Program-made: the position numbers and the translations under genes
Assembly: GCA_007922195.1 (NCBI GenBank)
Contig: ML682003.1
Coordinates: 4,882,383-4,946,382 of the forward strand
From: Podocnemis expansa
Taxonomy: Eukaryota > Chordata > Testudines > Podocnemididae
Direction of reading: 5' to 3'
Length of the DNA: 64,000 nucleotides
In this document: piece after piece, positions 1 to 14,400 of the stretch
Position numbering within the stretch: position 1 is the stretch's first letter
Layout: each line of letters begins with the position of its first letter
The notes under the pieces: model-generated
The model's input: only the letters and a program-made list of their open reading frames with translations
Database searches by the model: none
Told to the model about the DNA's origin: nothing

Positions 1-2304
1 GAAGGGCCACTAGTCACTACTAGCAGGCTGGCCACCACTACACCCAGACAGGAGGAGTTCAGTGTGGAGGCTGCTTCCTTGCTGATTTTCCATCTCCCTG
101 GCTGAAGCAGGGAAACTACATGCATCGAGTAGCCCTGTGTGTTCTACCTGGGCGCCTAGGCAGTGACTCCTTTCTGCAGTGAGGGGGATAGAAGATCAGT
201 TCTCCCCGCTTGACTTCAGCAGGGAACCCAGTATCTCAGGAGCCTAGGTGGGGCTCTTTGCCAGGCTCACTGCTATAAATGGGCAGGGGCTGGGGGGGGG
301 TGGGGAATGCTGCTCTCTTGTCCCCTTGGCTGCAGCAAGGAGCCTGCACCAGTCTCTTGTCCCTGTGGAAACATGTTCCACCTGGGTCCTTAGGGAGTAG
401 CTCCTTTTCACAGCCAGTGGAGATGAGCTGCACACCAGTTTTGGACCCCAGACCACAGGTTGGGAGCCACTGCTCTAGACTGTTGGTCTGCAGCTGACTG
501 TTCCAGGCACAGGCTGGCCACTTCTCTACATATTCCCCTAGCTGGCTAGCTGGATTTAGTGATAGCTTGTCATTTTAACACAATTTGCAGGACACCTTAG
601 AGGCCTTCTCCAAAAGGAGGTGTCTTCCAGTGAAGATTTGCTGGCCTACTCAGTGTGCATGAAAGAGTGTGCCCAGTTGTGAAAGGGAAGAGGAGATAGA
701 AATACATTCTGATTTTTAGCTGAAAGAAAAACCTGTTTAAAGCTTGGCACATCTACACAGCACCTCTGCAAACCTGTATTTCATGGGCAGATGGACCAGG
801 CAATATAAAAATAACTGAGTTATCAGTTGCATCTCAAAACAGTTTACTTGGAAGTGCTGATAGCCCATGGAAAGATTAGTTTTTTGGATGATGGTTGACC
901 TTATGTCACATACGCGTAGCTTCAAGGGCAGCTGAGGATGGCAGCTTCTGCTAGGAGAGGCTTTCTGTAAGAATTTCTTTCCAGCCTAACAAAAGCAGGA
1001 GAATGTGCCCTACTTTTGTTTATTTCAGACCTTAAGAGCCTTTGGTGGTGCCTTTCAGATGGTGTGAAAGGCCTTGGAAAGGGAGGGATAATTATATTTT
1101 GAGTCTCTTAAAAATAAATCATTCACTTGTGTGCTATTCCCTGCCTCTCTGTCCCTTGGCGTTTGGATCTCTTTTGATCTCTGACTCTCAGTTCTAATAG
1201 CCCCCCTGCAATGATGGGAACCAAAAGGCCAACAGGAGGCAGTAAATGCTGCCTTGGGGCTGGGTGCCGTGGCGGAGGCAAGGTGTGTGCTGCAAACCCT
1301 GGGGATCCTGGGTACCCATCATCTAGAGATACTGATACTGTAGAGAGGGACACTGCTTTCTAGGGGTGCTCTTCTGATCCTGCAGGTCCTCCAAGCTCCA
1401 GATCACACCCAGAAGTCTACACAGCAGTGAAACAGCCCTGCAGCCTGAGCCTGTTGTTGGCATGGGCCAGCCCTGGGTTTCTCTTTGCTGTGTATACAGA
1501 CCCTTGGTCTGTCCAGCTTCACAAAGAGAAGGTGAATGAGTGAAGTCTATACATCCCTGCATGGGGAGCAAAGATTGGATAACTGGCTCCTCAGGCTAGC
1601 AGAGAAAGGTCTAACATGATTCCAGTGGCTAGAACCTGAAGCTAGATAACTGAGAGTGGAAATCATCCATAATGTTTTTACAGTGTGGAGAGTTAACCAC
1701 TGGAGCAACTTATTTAGGGTTGTGGTAGGTTCTCCATGATCAGCCATTTTTTAAATCAATCTGGGTGTTTTTTCCAACAGCTCTGCTCTAGGAACTATTT
1801 TGGGGAAGGTCTGTGGCTTGTGTCGCACAGGAGTTCGGACTAGCCATTTGCAGTGGTCCCTGCCAGCATTGGAATCTATGAAACCCACAGCAGGAGGCAG
1901 GTCCCACCTCAGAGAATTTACAGTCTAACTTAATCTAGGAAAATGCAGGTGGTTTTAAGGCTGCTTCGCATCTGTACTTGAGAACATGGAGTTCCTTTGC
2001 AGCACATTTGCTAAGTGAGCTGCCAAAAAAGGGAGATTCCAGGCTAGGTCATTTCTAGCCTCCCATCATCTGCAGTTTCAAATGAATTCAGTTTTCTCCT
2101 TTGCTTTGCTTCACAGCCAAACAGGTGTAGTGTGCCACTAGGCATTCTTACGTGCTGCTGATTGCCACCCCCAAAGGTGGTGCGTTTCCCATGGGGTGTG
2201 TGTGGAGATGGCCATAGTAACCTTTTCCCTCGTCTGGTTTTGTGTAGTGGCTTTGCTTGACATACAAGCCAGGCCCTAGCTAAGGCATGCTGGTTGCTTC
2301 ACAG
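1..2304. other. RECQL4 upstream intron or flank, no exon seen
   Basis: No coding exon is supported here. Open frames are short and lack good splice borders joined in phase to the zinc-knuckle exon. A degraded CR1 3' end is visible at about 1825-1885 (GGACTAG, GTCCCTGCC, TCTATGA pattern). The rest looks like unique intronic sequence. Because RECQL4 is already in frame at 2305, this should be an intron of that gene. Confidence 0.5.
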
Positions 2305-2434
2305 GTGTGGAAGCAGAAATGGCAGAAGAAGGGTGAATGGTTTGGAGGAGGAGGCAGATGCTTTGACAGGGGCTCAGATACCTGCTTCAGGTGTGGTGGA
2401 ACAGGCCACTGGGCCGCCGAATGCAAGAACGGAG
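2305..2434 (+). CDS. RECQL4: RECQL4 exon with CCHC zinc knuckle
   Basis: The exon follows a CACAG acceptor and ends before GTAAGT, in phase 1. It encodes a basic, Trp-rich and Gly-rich lead-in and then a perfect CX2CX4HX4C knuckle, with its first Cys codon at 2383 and its last at 2422. Such a knuckle upstream of the helicase core is known in vertebrate RECQL4 as a nucleic-acid-binding module. It is the first exon I can support in this window. The reading frame is open upstream of the acceptor, but no preceding exon was found. Confidence 0.9.
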
Positions 2435-5400
2435 GTAAGTCTTTGTATACCATGGCCAGCTGGCCCAGGCTGAAGAGGCAACCAGCCACATCCCAGATTC
2501 CTGCCCTGGTGTCAGAAATGGCTGGATAAACCATGGTGATATGCTAGGGACACCCATGCTTGGTAATGGTGACTTTGGGGGCTGACACACAGCTAAGGGT
2601 CAGCAGGATGCAGGGCAGGGGATGTCCCTGGGTTTTACTTTTTGCACAAACTGGTATGATTATAAAGTTCTACCCATGTCACCTTTTAATGCTGGATAAA
2701 ATACAACAGCAGCAAGAGCTAAATGTTGGCTATGCAGCCATGAAGGGGAACACAACCCAAGGTCTAGTGAATGTGGAGAGCTCCCAGCTGCACCAGACAG
2801 TAAAGACTAATGCTTGTCAGAGGCTATAGGGAGCTTCACCAATGCCAGATATCAACAGGAGTAACTGTGGGAACCTTCCCTCCCACTGGTTTCAGGACTT
2901 GGCCTTTGGGAAACCTCTCACAGGGGGAGACTAAAAAGATTGGTAATGTTACCTTGGAGAAAAGAAAAATGGACATGATAAAAGTCTACAGAACAATGAA
3001 TGGTCTAGAGCAGTGGTTCTTAACTTTCCCAGGTGAGTGTACCCCCTTCAGGAGGCTGGTTTTCTTGTACACTCCAAGTTTCACCTCACTTAAAAACTGC
3101 TGACAGAATCAGACATAAAAGTACCAAAAGATTTATTTTTCACATGAGCTTTTGTGGGAGAAAATCCCACTTCATCAGATGCTTCGAAGATGGGAGCGTC
3201 TGATGAAGTGGGATTTTTCTCCCACGAAAGCTCATGTGAAAAATAAATCTGTTAGTCTTTAAGTGCCACATGACTCCTTGGTTTTTTTTGCTGGACTAGA
3301 CTAACACGGCTATCCCTTTGGAAAATAAAAGTACGAAAGTCTCTCACAGCCCTGTTACTGAGAAATTGCTGCCTTTCTCATTTGTACTGTATCACTATAA
3401 AATACAATGATTGGAATATAAATATTGTACTTGCATTATGGCATATAGAGCACTATAAAACAATTTGTTCTATGTATGAAATTTTAGCCTGTATTGACTT
3501 CACTGTGCTTTTTATGCAGCCTGCTGTAAAACTAGGCTACTACCTACATGAGCTGTCCATCTCCACCCCTCCCCTCACCCCCAAAGATTTCTGCATACCC
3601 CCAGAGGCACATGTATCCTTGGTTGAGAACCACTGGTCTAAAGAAGATGGTTGAGAGCTTCTGCTCTCTGTCTTGTGGCAAGGAAACAAGAGGAAACTTG
3701 GACTTTTAAAGGTGGGAAACTGATCAAAGGAAGTTCCAAAGGGGTAGCTGTGTTAGTCTAGTTCAGAAAACAAACAAGGAGTTCTGTGGTACTTGTTAAA
3801 GACTAATAAATTTATTAATCGCATGAGCTTTCATGGGAGAAAATCCAACTCTGTCAGGCTGTTGAAGATGGGGAGTTCACAGAATGGGTAAGTTTCCCAT
3901 TTTCAAGTGTCTGAAGAAGTGAGATTTTCTGCCCCGGAAGCTCATGTGATAAAACAACTTTAGTCTTTAAAAGTGCCTCTAGACTCCTTGTTTGTTTGTT
4001 TTTTAATCAAAGGAAATACTTTTACAGAAAACATGCAGCTAGACTGTGGAACTCGCTACCCCAATGTGCCATTGCAGACAAGAACTTAGAAGGACTGAAA
4101 AGTTAGAATAGCTGATGTAAAAGAGGAGTGCTTGATGGGACATCAATCTCCTCTTTCAGGCTTTAAGCCCATCTCTGCGTAGTAGAGACCAGGATGAGAA
4201 CAAACCGTGGGTGCAGATTATCCCACATCTGTTTCCGTGGGGTTCTTGCACCTTCCTCTGGTGCATCTTGTGCTGGTCAGAGATAGGATGCCTTGGATCT
4301 GATGCAGTCTGGCTATTCCTGTGTTCCTATTCAAGGAGAATGGGCCCTGAAAGAATCCAATTCACTAGCTGCAAAAGAGCTAGCTACTGCCTCTTAAGAA
4401 TCATTTTGCAGTCTTGGTCTTATTTTGCCTTTTTCACTCCACTTCAGCTAGATGTCCCCTACCCTGATCAGCCATAAACAGATTGTTAGTTTGCAATATT
4501 GAAGGTCAAGAATTGGTTTCTGACTGTAGAGGGTTGTGCAAGAGCAGCTCTTGCTGTTGTATCAGAAAAGAATTCAGGAAGATAATTGGAATGATGGGTT
4601 TAAGGTCCAGCGTGTCTCAGCCCTTCTACAGTTAGAACAGGGGCTGTATTTTGCTCTTGCAAAGTAGCAAACCAGGAGTGCCCAGCAGTACAAAGGAGTT
4701 GTTTCCAGCCTTGGTGATTTCCCACATCATTCTTGTCAGCAAGTTCAGAAAGTATAGTTTGGATGAATGGACTTCAAGGTGGATAGAAAGCTGGCTAGAT
4801 CATCGGCTGCAGTCGGTAGTGATCAAAGATTCAATGTCTGGTTGGCAATCAGTAATGAGCAGAGTGCCCCAGGGGTCAGTTGGGGCCAACTTTGTTCAGC
4901 ATCTTCATGAATGATCTGGATGATGGGACAGATTACACACTTGGTAAGTTTGCGGATGACACCAAACTGGTAAGAATGGTACATGCAGCTCTGTAGAAAA
5001 GGACCTGGGGGTTATGGTGGACACGAAGCTGGTTACAAGTCAACAGTGTTCCCTTGTTGCAAAAAATGGCCAACGGCGTATTGGGTTTCATCAGTAGTAC
5101 CATTGCCAGTAGATCAAGAGATGTGATTATTCCCCTTTTATTTGGCGCTGGTGAGGTCACATCTGGAATACTGTGTCCAGTTTTGGGCTCCACACTACAA
5201 GAAGGGATGTGGGCAAGTTAGAAAGAGCCCAGCACAGAACAACAAAAATGATTAGGGGGTTGCATTCCCTCTACTCATAAACTGTGTGTGCAAACAATTT
5301 CTTTGTGTGCGCAAAAGCATTTCTTCATGAGCACCAATATTAGCACTATTGAATTTTTTCATGCGCACTTTATTTTGTCGTGTGCTCAGGTTTCATGACC

Positions 5401-8400
5401 TATGTGTGCGCGTGCACAGCTTAGAGGGAACAGTTTGGAGCACATGACTTGAGAGACTGAAGGAACTAGGCTTATTCAGTCTACAGATGAGAAAACTGAG
5501 GAGGGATTTAGTAGCAACCTTCAGCTACTTGAAGGGGTCCTCTACAAAGTAGGGAGTTAGGCTATTCTCAGGGGTGACAGAGGGCAGAACAAGGAGCAAT
5601 GGTTTCAAATTGCAGGGGGGGGCCAAGCACTGGAATGGATTGCCTTGTGTGGAATCTCCATTTTAGGAAACTTTTAAGACTCAGTTGACTAAAACCCTAG
5701 CTGGGATGATTTAGTGGGAGTTGTCCCGCTTTTAGCAGGGGGTTGGACTAAAAGATGACCTCATGAGGTTCCTTCCAGCTTTAATATTATATGATTTAAA
5801 AGGTATTGACTTTTACATCTTAAAGCTTGCTTTGGTCTCAGAGTCTAAGAATTCATGTGGAATTCAACATAGCAGGAGCTGGACCTCGGGCCAGTGTGAC
5901 TATATGTCTGAGTGACAAATGCCAGGACCAATAGTGATGGCCCTGACTATCAGTTTCTTAAATGTTGGCGTGAAATGCATTGTGTTTATTAGCTATCAGG
6001 CCTCTGAGCCTTGCTCTGCGGTGGGTGCTGCAGCTGATTCTAACTGCTGCGACTATTCAGGGCTGACACATTTACATGCTGGGACACAGAAGCCTCCTTC
6101 CAGTGACTTCCACCTCTAGGAGTGAGATGCTTTCTGCCTTGCAGGACCATCTCCAGCTGTTGACCCACTGTTGGAGGAAATCAGTGAAGCTGTTGAAGAG
6201 GAGATGCCATTACCCACTCTGGAGGAAGTGGCCCAGATGACTAACACGGCTTACAGCAAGATCTCAGGTGAGACTCTAACGATGCAGAAGTTTATGGCTC
6301 TTTGGTACCTGTCCTGAACAAGCAGGATTTTCTACCATGAAAGCTCATGTGATAAATACATTTTGTTAGTCTTTAAAAGTGCTGCAGGACTCCTTGTTTG
6401 TCCTGAACAAGTCACAGCACGGCAACATAACAGTCTTCAAGTACCTAAAAGGTGGTTGTTAGGAGGAGGGAGGAAAAATTTTCTCCTTAACCACTAATGA
6501 TAGGAACTAGAAGCAATGGGCAAAGGAGGTTTAGGTTGGACATTAGGAAAAAATTCCTAACTGTCAGGGTGATTATCCACTAGAATAAGTTACCTAAAGA
6601 GGTTGTGGAATTGTTTTTAAGAGCAGGTTAGACGAGCACCTGTCAGAGATGGTTTGAGCATTCTTGGTCCTGCCACAAGTGCAGGGGACTGGACCTAATG
6701 ACTTCTTATGGCCCCTTCCAGTTTCTATTATTCTATAAGTCAAGAGGACTGGCATGTCTTCCTTGCACTCCATGGCACCTAGAGCCTGGTCATGGGGTAG
6801 CAGTGCATCAGTGTCTGGAAGGTTAAGTTAAAACTCTATATATGGAGTTTTGTAGCTGCATTTAGAGAAGGAAAGCTGAGATGGGACCTTAGAAAGGTGC
6901 AGGATAAAAGGGAATACAGTCCTGGCTGGTGGTGTGAAAATGTTGCCTTTCATGAAAATCCCAGCAGTCCAGACTGTCCCTTGCTGGTAACCTTTCTGGT
7001 TTCTTGTTTTTAATTGAACTAGTCTGCAATGTTTCCTTGAAGGATCAAACAAATGTGGTTGCAACCCTACAAAAACAAAGGTTGGTGGGTGGGTTTGTTC
7101 TTTTTGCTTTCATCTCCTGGGCTGTGCCTTCCTGCTTTGTGCTTGTGAGGCAGCCGGTGTCTGGATCTGCTACCTTCTCAGTGCAATGAAATTTAGGAGA
7201 CCCTAGTGCGAGCCATCAGCCCAAATCCTCAGCCTATCACACCCAGTGCAGGTTCTCCAACAGCTTTCAGTGGAACTGGAGCTTGGCACTCAGAGGCCGG
7301 GATCTTGTTCATATCGTAGCACCAACTCCTAAGAATCTAGTAAATCTGTTTTGTGCAGCGCTTAGCACAGTGGGGCTCTGATCAGTGACTCTGTCTGCTG
7401 GGTGCTATGGCAATTCAAATAATAAGAAATAACTAGAGCCAAAGTGGAAAGATAAGGCAGAAGAAGGTTGGGGCAAGTCTGCCTCTGCTGTCTGAAATAG
7501 GCCTCAACCACTTATGCCATCCCTTGAAGCCAACAGCTGTGGTCCAGGGGTGATGTTATCAGTGTTGTTGTGCATCTGACATGGATTGTCTTGTTTGGCT
7601 GTGAGCGTGTGCCTGTGTACATGTTCCCTCCGGATCCCGTCTGGCTTAGACATCCACTGAGTACTCTGTTAGCCTGGTGGTCTGAAGCTTGGCCCAGACC
7701 TATACTGGGAACTAGTTAGTCAGCTGGCCCTGAGCTGAGGTGCTCCTTTGCTTATCGCTTTGGGTTGTCTTTGGCTTAGATCTCGAGTGTGAATTCCGTT
7801 AGAGCAGTCTGAAGCCAAAGCGTACTCTGTGTGTTAGAGGTAGCCTGAGGTAACACTTATGATCGCAGGAACTGACATGACCATGGATCTCTGTAGTAAC
7901 AAAGGACCCAGACTAGACTCTTATTGCAATGTAGCACAATGGTAAGGAGCCTATATCAACAGGTATGTGAACTGCATTCATGCTGTCAATGCAACAGAAC
8001 AACTTGGCTGCACAAAATCTGATCTCTCCCTGCAGGTTCTATAATACAGTACATAGCTTGGCTCCTTTGGCACCAGAGTCTACTATCTTTTGTGTCCAGA
8101 ATTACCTTTCTGAATGCCGTGTATTGCTTTGTTTGGTCCATGCACCGACAGAAGTGCTGCTGGCCCGGGAAAAGTGATGCCCTTGTACACCACTAAACAT
8201 CTTCCTCCATCAAGATGTCATGGTTTGGCTGAAACTCTTTTATCTCTTTGGTGCTGGGCCAATCCAACACCTCTCATTTTAGAGTTTCAGCTTACTTCTT
8301 GCCAGTTTTGGTGATGTCAGACTTTTACAACCTGACTCCTGCCAACTTGACCATTTACGCAGCTCAGGCCTACTGTTTTGACCTTTTTCACTAGGCCTTG

Positions 8401-11400
8401 GGTCTCATTCCTGGCCATTTGTACTAATCTTTTTATTCTAAACTTTTTACCTTCTCCTACAACAATGTTCTTGGGCTTTTTCGTGTCCCAGCTCCTCATC
8501 TGTTACCATCACTTCTTCTCTTTACCCCCACTGTCTGCTTTGCTTCACAGAATGATCTAACTCAGGACTGCATTTAGTGCTGGGTTCAGCAACTCACAGA
8601 AGCTGCAGACACTTTCACCCAGTCTTTGCCTGGATTTTGGGGGCAGTTGTTAGCTCCCACAAGACCTCTCTTATTTTTATAGGGTTAAATTTTCCATTCT
8701 CTGCGACAACACTCACTTCCCACTGATGAGTGCCATAGCTCTGTTCAGCTCATTGTTTTATTTTCCAAAGAACAACTCCTCCACTAAAGAAAATAAGGAG
8801 GTGTGGATGTTACTTTACAGTGCAAGTAAGAATGAAAGCAGACTCCAGAAGAGCACTCTCTGTGGGTCTCCTCTGAACCTTCTTGCAGCAGCTTGAGAGC
8901 AAAAGGCCCTTTTCTCTGCATACAGCCAGCTCTTAGAAAGTGCATCAAACGGAGAACAAAAGCATCTTGGTTTCCACTGCACACAAAGCTGTGGTGTTTG
9001 TGTTGGAGTTGATCCATGCCATGCTGTGGGATTTCTGCATGTGGTGATATTTCTACGGCTTTAGAATTTTCTGAAGTTTAAGTCCAAGCAGAACTCTTTC
9101 TAGGCACAGTGCAGACTGTGGTCTGGTGTACAGGAGAGAATTTTGTTAACTAAAGTCAGCTTTGATCAACAAAATGGTGGAGGTATACAGACTAAAATAC
9201 TCCTTCCACTAATGTACAGTAACCCTTGCTATGCTGACTTAATAAAATCGTAGGCCTTATGTTGGCTTGGTTAAGGTGACATGGTGTCTGTGTAGTCACT
9301 GCCTTCCTTACATGGGCTGTGGAGCTGTCCTTCTTGTTGACTTCCCCACCCCAAGAAATTGACCTGGGAGCAGGGGGAGAAGCCCTAGTACCTGGACATG
9401 GCTGAGTCATGAAATTGATCTGTCTGCCTGGTTCCCAGTGGGGAATGAGGAGGGGAGAAGCCCCAAATGGCTTCCCCTGCTGCTGTTGGGGAGTGAATGA
9501 GCAGTTGGGTGGGAGTTGGTGGGGTGGGGGGTGAGAAGTAGGGCAGGGGAGGGGAGAAGCCCAGTGTTGACTCGCAGTGGAATGGGAAGTGGGGTGCAGG
9601 GTTGGGGAATCCCACTGGGAACCTGTGGGGCTCCTGGCAGGAAGCAGAGGGACTGGACTCTTGACTCCCTATGCTTCCCATCTTCAGAGTGGAGTGCCAG
9701 GCAGGTGTGTTCAGTCACCTGTGCTGGCACAGAGACTGTTGCCTTCTGTACTAATTGAAACCTTTTCACAATTTGTGGCTTCATTCCTAGATCTAGGTTG
9801 CAATTACGGAGCCAGGCCACCTGTACAGGGATCACTGTGGCCACCTGTAGTCTGAGAGAATGGGGTGCAGCTGACTGGCTGGCTGCAGAAGGGTGGAGTT
9901 TTTTTGTCTTCCCTGCTGCTCAGGCAAGCAGGGAGGGGACCTAAAAGACCCTGAGGCTGACTTGATCTGAAGGCAAGTTCCCTTAACAGCAATGGCCTTC
10001 AAGAGGAGTGCTATGAAGGAAAATTTCTGAAGTTCTGCCCTGCTTTCCACAAGTCACTTCAGTCTTGGCTGGGTGCAGGGTCAGCCAGCAGCCTTCAGTG
10101 AGTCACTGAGGGAGCTGGGAGTGGCACTGTCTACCTTTGGTGCAGGGGGGCAGCAGAGCGGGGTGTTTCTGTGCCTTGGTCCCTATCGCTGGCCATCTCC
10201 CTAAAAGTGATGATTAACATGGAGTGGGGGCGGGTGAGCCTTGTGGACTCTGGGGGTGATGGCTTTGGAAGGGGACCCTTAATGATGAGGTTGGTTGGAG
10301 AGGAGGAACCTGAGCCATTTTGGGGTGTTTCTGGGCAGCCTCTTGGGGGGGCCAGACAGGAGTATCTGGTGATCGGCAGCATCAGATGCAGCAGCAGGGC
10401 CTGGCATGGTGAGTGTGGATGGATGTGTCTCGTCTGTGGGCAAGAGGAGGTTTCCCAACAGAGTCATGTGCTCCCTTTATCCCTTTTCTGGACTGAGGCC
10501 TGACCAAGGGGAGGAGATGATAAATATTTAGGGTCTTTGGATCAAAAGCTCTACATAAAGCACTCTGCAAACACTGCAGAGTGAGCCAGCCAGCCAGACG
10601 CATGCATGGGAATCCTTGCGTTTGGTTCTGGAGTGGAGCATAACAGCTGTTTACCGGCACGCAGCAGGGACAGGAAGTGCCGGAGAACCCCGTCACTAGT
10701 TAAAACTGCAGAGGAAACTGAGGGGAGTAGAAAATAATTCCCCAGGTTTATATTTGATCAGGACACTGGGGTTAATACCACAGCTTGTGGAGAAAGTCTC
10801 CTCAGGTCTTTACTGGCCAAAGGTGTCAGAGCCTCTGATCTGTAGCGCGAGTGGTTCTGATGGCACACAGGCAGCTCAGGCTGTGCTTGGCCAATTAGGT
10901 CTGTACGAGAGAGGGAAATGAGCCATGTGTGGAATCAGTAGCACCGGGGATTTCCTCAGAGGCCTCTCAGCCAAGTGCTGTGTCAATCTTGCATGGGTTT
11001 CACTGGCTTGTGCCTGTTCCATTTCATCCCCAGACGGGAGCAGAATCAGCCAAGCTGAGCCAGAGATTGATGGTGAGGAGTCCGACCTCCATGTGGAGAG
11101 GCCTGTGTATGAGCCGCCTGCTCCGCCCCCACCGATGGAGCCACTCTATGGGCTGGGGCAGGATGGAAGGGTGAGAGGTAAGAGGCTAGGAGGTGGACTG
11201 TGGTTAGCTTGTGCTTGCTCCTGCTCCTGCCTTGTGTTGGATGTCCTGAGCCTCTTTTGTTCAGCTGAGTGCACAGACCTGGTGTGCTTTGTAACAGACT
11301 CCAGCCCAGCGTTGTGGAATTGGCATCCTTCATGAGCCTGTTGCTCTCCCCTGGTCCCTCTGGAAGCAACACTGCCATGCTGGAGGGGATTGTGGAGTGT

Positions 11401-14400
11401 GTTACAGTCAGTTCCTTCATGTTCCACCCGTGCCCTGGCTCCCTTAAGGGAAGACAGCTTGCTTGGCCTGGGAATAAAATCAAACGTATGGTCCCTAGAC
11501 CAGGTGTTATTCCCACGGCTGTAAATGTAACCCAGGAGTCCTGACCCCCAGTTCCTACTCCTGGACCCTCTAGCCTCCACATGTTCCCAGAACTTGGACC
11601 TGGCTCCATTCCTCTGCTCTATGCGAGCAGCCCCTTCTTGCCTGTGTGTGCCGTTTGCCTAGTTTCCTGATTGTGGGTGTGTTTCCATGCTGTGCAGAGA
11701 CCCCAGCAGAGGTGTTTGAAGCTCTGACTGAGCTGGGGTACAGCACCTTCCGGCCGGGCCAAGAAGAAGCTGTCATGAGGATTCTCTCAGGTAACCTGTT
11801 TTACATACCTTGGGTCCTACTTGTCTCTCCTCCACCCACCTGGGACCTAGATAGCTGGGGCCAGCTACATGTGCCTAACAGGGGTTTAACCCCAAGGGCA
11901 CTTCCTCCAGATTGTCCACACTGAAATGATACTAGGGACTGGGGAGCAGGCATCGCTGCACCCCATGTCTCTCCACCCCTTTCCTATGCTGACTCCTCTG
12001 GTCAGTTCCAAGGGCTGTGGCTGCTGACGCTGTTTCTGAGCCAGGTCTGTCCACGCTGGTCATCCTGTCGACGGGGATGGGGAAGTCTCTGTGCTACCAG
12101 CTCCCTGCGTACTTGTACGGCAAGCGGTCCAGGTGCATCACCCTGGTGATCTCCCCACTTGTGTCGCTGATGGATGACCAGGTAATTGGGACCTAGCTTC
12201 AATCACAGCCTTACTGCACTGGGACACCTTCCTTTTGCGCCTTCTCTATCACTCGCAGTCCCCTCATGGGGGGCCACTCAGGGCCTGAGTAGAACCCGGA
12301 TTGGGTGTGATTCTGTCCTTCCTTCATCCACTCCCTTATCCCACTTTTCATCTCTAGCAGCTGCAGTTAGGGCTCTTCACCCCACAGGGTGGTATGTTTG
12401 GGACAGATATTTCTCATCTGCAGATCCATCCTGTTTCTAGCAGGGAGATCGCCTGGGTTGCTGGGACTTCCCCTGTCTGGTCAGTGCTCTGTCCTTTCTG
12501 ACATGTGAGGCAGGAAATCCTGGAAGCCTTGGATGTAAGGCTTCCAGAAGAGCCCGAGGTTGCTGCATGTTGAGCCTATAGACGGGTTCCCCAGACTGTG
12601 TGTGGAGAAGCTCTGTCCATTGATGTGTGTGTGTGTAATGGACTTATTTCCCAGGTTTCAGGGCTCCCCCCACGCCTGAAGGCAGTCTGCATTCACTCCA
12701 ACATGTCAAAGAGCCAGCGAGAGACTGCTATAGAGAAGGTGAGTTGTCTGGAGTGACAGGTTCCTTCCTGTAGATCAGGGCTGTGAGGCTGAGCTGGCTT
12801 TCAGCTCCTGCACTGCTTCCCTGTTCTCATTTGATGGGCATAAGGAGTATGGGGCCTGTCACTTGGCCTGGGGAATCAGCCTGCTATGTGTGGCCTTCTG
12901 TCCCTTCATAGGAAGTGCTGCTTGGAGACCAAGGTGTGAATCTGGTTTAACTGATGGGGCAGAGACAGCTTGTGTGCTGGCTAGTGGGAACCAGGAGGAA
13001 ATAGCCACTGCTGGGCTAACTCTAGTGTGTTGCTTGTCCATGTATGGAGCTATTTCTGATTTAAATTCCCAGCTGCCCTTATCCTGTCGGGTATGTGTAA
13101 TTCTTATGCGGGTGACTGTTCCTTCCCATGCTGCATGTGTTTACAGGTGAAAGGAGGAAAGGTGCATGTGGTGTTGCTCTCCCCAGAGGCCCTGGTGGGT
13201 GGAGGTGGGACAGGATCCAGCTGCCTCCCCTCTGCTGACCAGCTCCCTCCTGTGGCATTTGCCTGTATCGATGAAGTGCACTGTGTCTCTGAGTGGTCCC
13301 ACAACTTCCGCCCATGCTACCTGCGGCTCTGTAAGGTACTGGGGATGTAGGGTCTGGCCAGAGTTCACTGGTGCCAGTGCGGTGTGACGCTTGGGGATGT
13401 GGAGAGATGACCCAGGCTATAGAGACTTCATATGTCTGCTCTGTCGGTGTTAGCAACCGCAATGAGACTTGGGATGCCAGGGACAGGTCTGGTGCAGCGG
13501 GAGTGCCACTTCTGACGTGAACTGTCGGACCAAACTGCAGGCTGCTTAGCACCAATTCCCTCCTGGGTAACTGCACTTTGATCCCCTCTTCCGCTTGCTT
13601 CATGGGGGACCTGCCTCCCATCCTGCTCCAAGCTGTGCTGTGACGTTGGGAGGGGCACTGAGAGCTCTCCAGAGAGCTGGTGGGATGGGGCTGTACCCCA
13701 CGTGTGGCACACCCCTGCGTCTTGGCCGGGAAACACCAGATGCTGGCATTAAGGAGTAACGGCTCTTCTCCCTGCAGGTTCTTCGGAATCGTTTGGGGGT
13801 GCGCTGCCTTTTGGGCCTCACAGCCACGGCCACCCTAGCCACAGCACAGGATGTGGCCCATCATCTGGGTATCCAGGAGGGCATAGCGGTGCGCTCTGCT
13901 GCCGTTCCTCCAAACCTGCACCTTTCTGTCTCGATGGACAGGGACAAGGACCAGGTAGGGAGGGAGAGCAGGGCTGTCCCAGGACTTGGAGAAGACCCAT
14001 CTGATCGTTAAAGCACTAGGGCACCTTTCTGCTGTCTCTAAACCCCAGCTTGGGGATCAGCCTAAATTCCCCTGTGTTTCCAGTTCAGTATGGGATTTGT
14101 CAATCCTGACTCACATGGCTGCAATGTGTTCTTCTGAGCTCCATGTGTGTCTTCTCCCCAAGTGAATGAAATGTTCCATATGCCTTATATCCTGGCTCTG
14201 GGGCCTGTATGGGACTCCCGTGTAATCATCCTGTGCTGCAAAGGGAGTGGAATTCCTCAGGAATGGGCAGGGAGTTTTTCATGGGCGTGGATCGGTGTCC
14301 TTGCTTTCTGGGGACTCATAAGGTCAGTGTGGGCGTTTCCAACTGGTGAGAGATGTGCACTGCCTCAACACACTCTTGGGGAATGAAGTATCCATAGAGC

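Larger units (their letters stand above)
2895..4345 (+). mobile_element. CR1 LINE 3' end, interrupted by hAT and Penelope-tail insertions
   Basis: The left part (2895-3010) has the CR1 text AAGATTGG...TGGAGAAAAGAAAAATGGACATGATAAAAGTCTACA. The right part resumes after the nested pieces with GGAACTCGCTACC and ends with the CR1 terminal sequence (GGATCTGATGCAGTCTGGCTATTCCTG). Nested inside are a hAT element (3011-3635) and a Penelope tail pair (3738-4005). The element is 5' truncated and non-coding. Confidence 0.75.

Noticed and set aside
1..2304. Further RECQL4 5' exons
   Set aside because: No frame with acceptable splice borders joins in phase to the zinc-knuckle exon, so none is called.
3118..3250. 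A hairpin resembling a microRNA precursor
   Set aside because: The stem consists of two inverted Penelope tails, seen repeatedly elsewhere in the window.
11046..11609. A 187-codon minus-strand frame
   Set aside because: It is the antisense shadow of a RECQL4 exon and flanking intron.
12625..12640. GT-repeat run
   Set aside because: Only about eight GT units next to an exon acceptor, too short to report as a meaningful repeat.
13079..13621. A 180-codon minus-strand frame
   Set aside because: It is the antisense shadow of the RECQL4 Walker B exon and intron.
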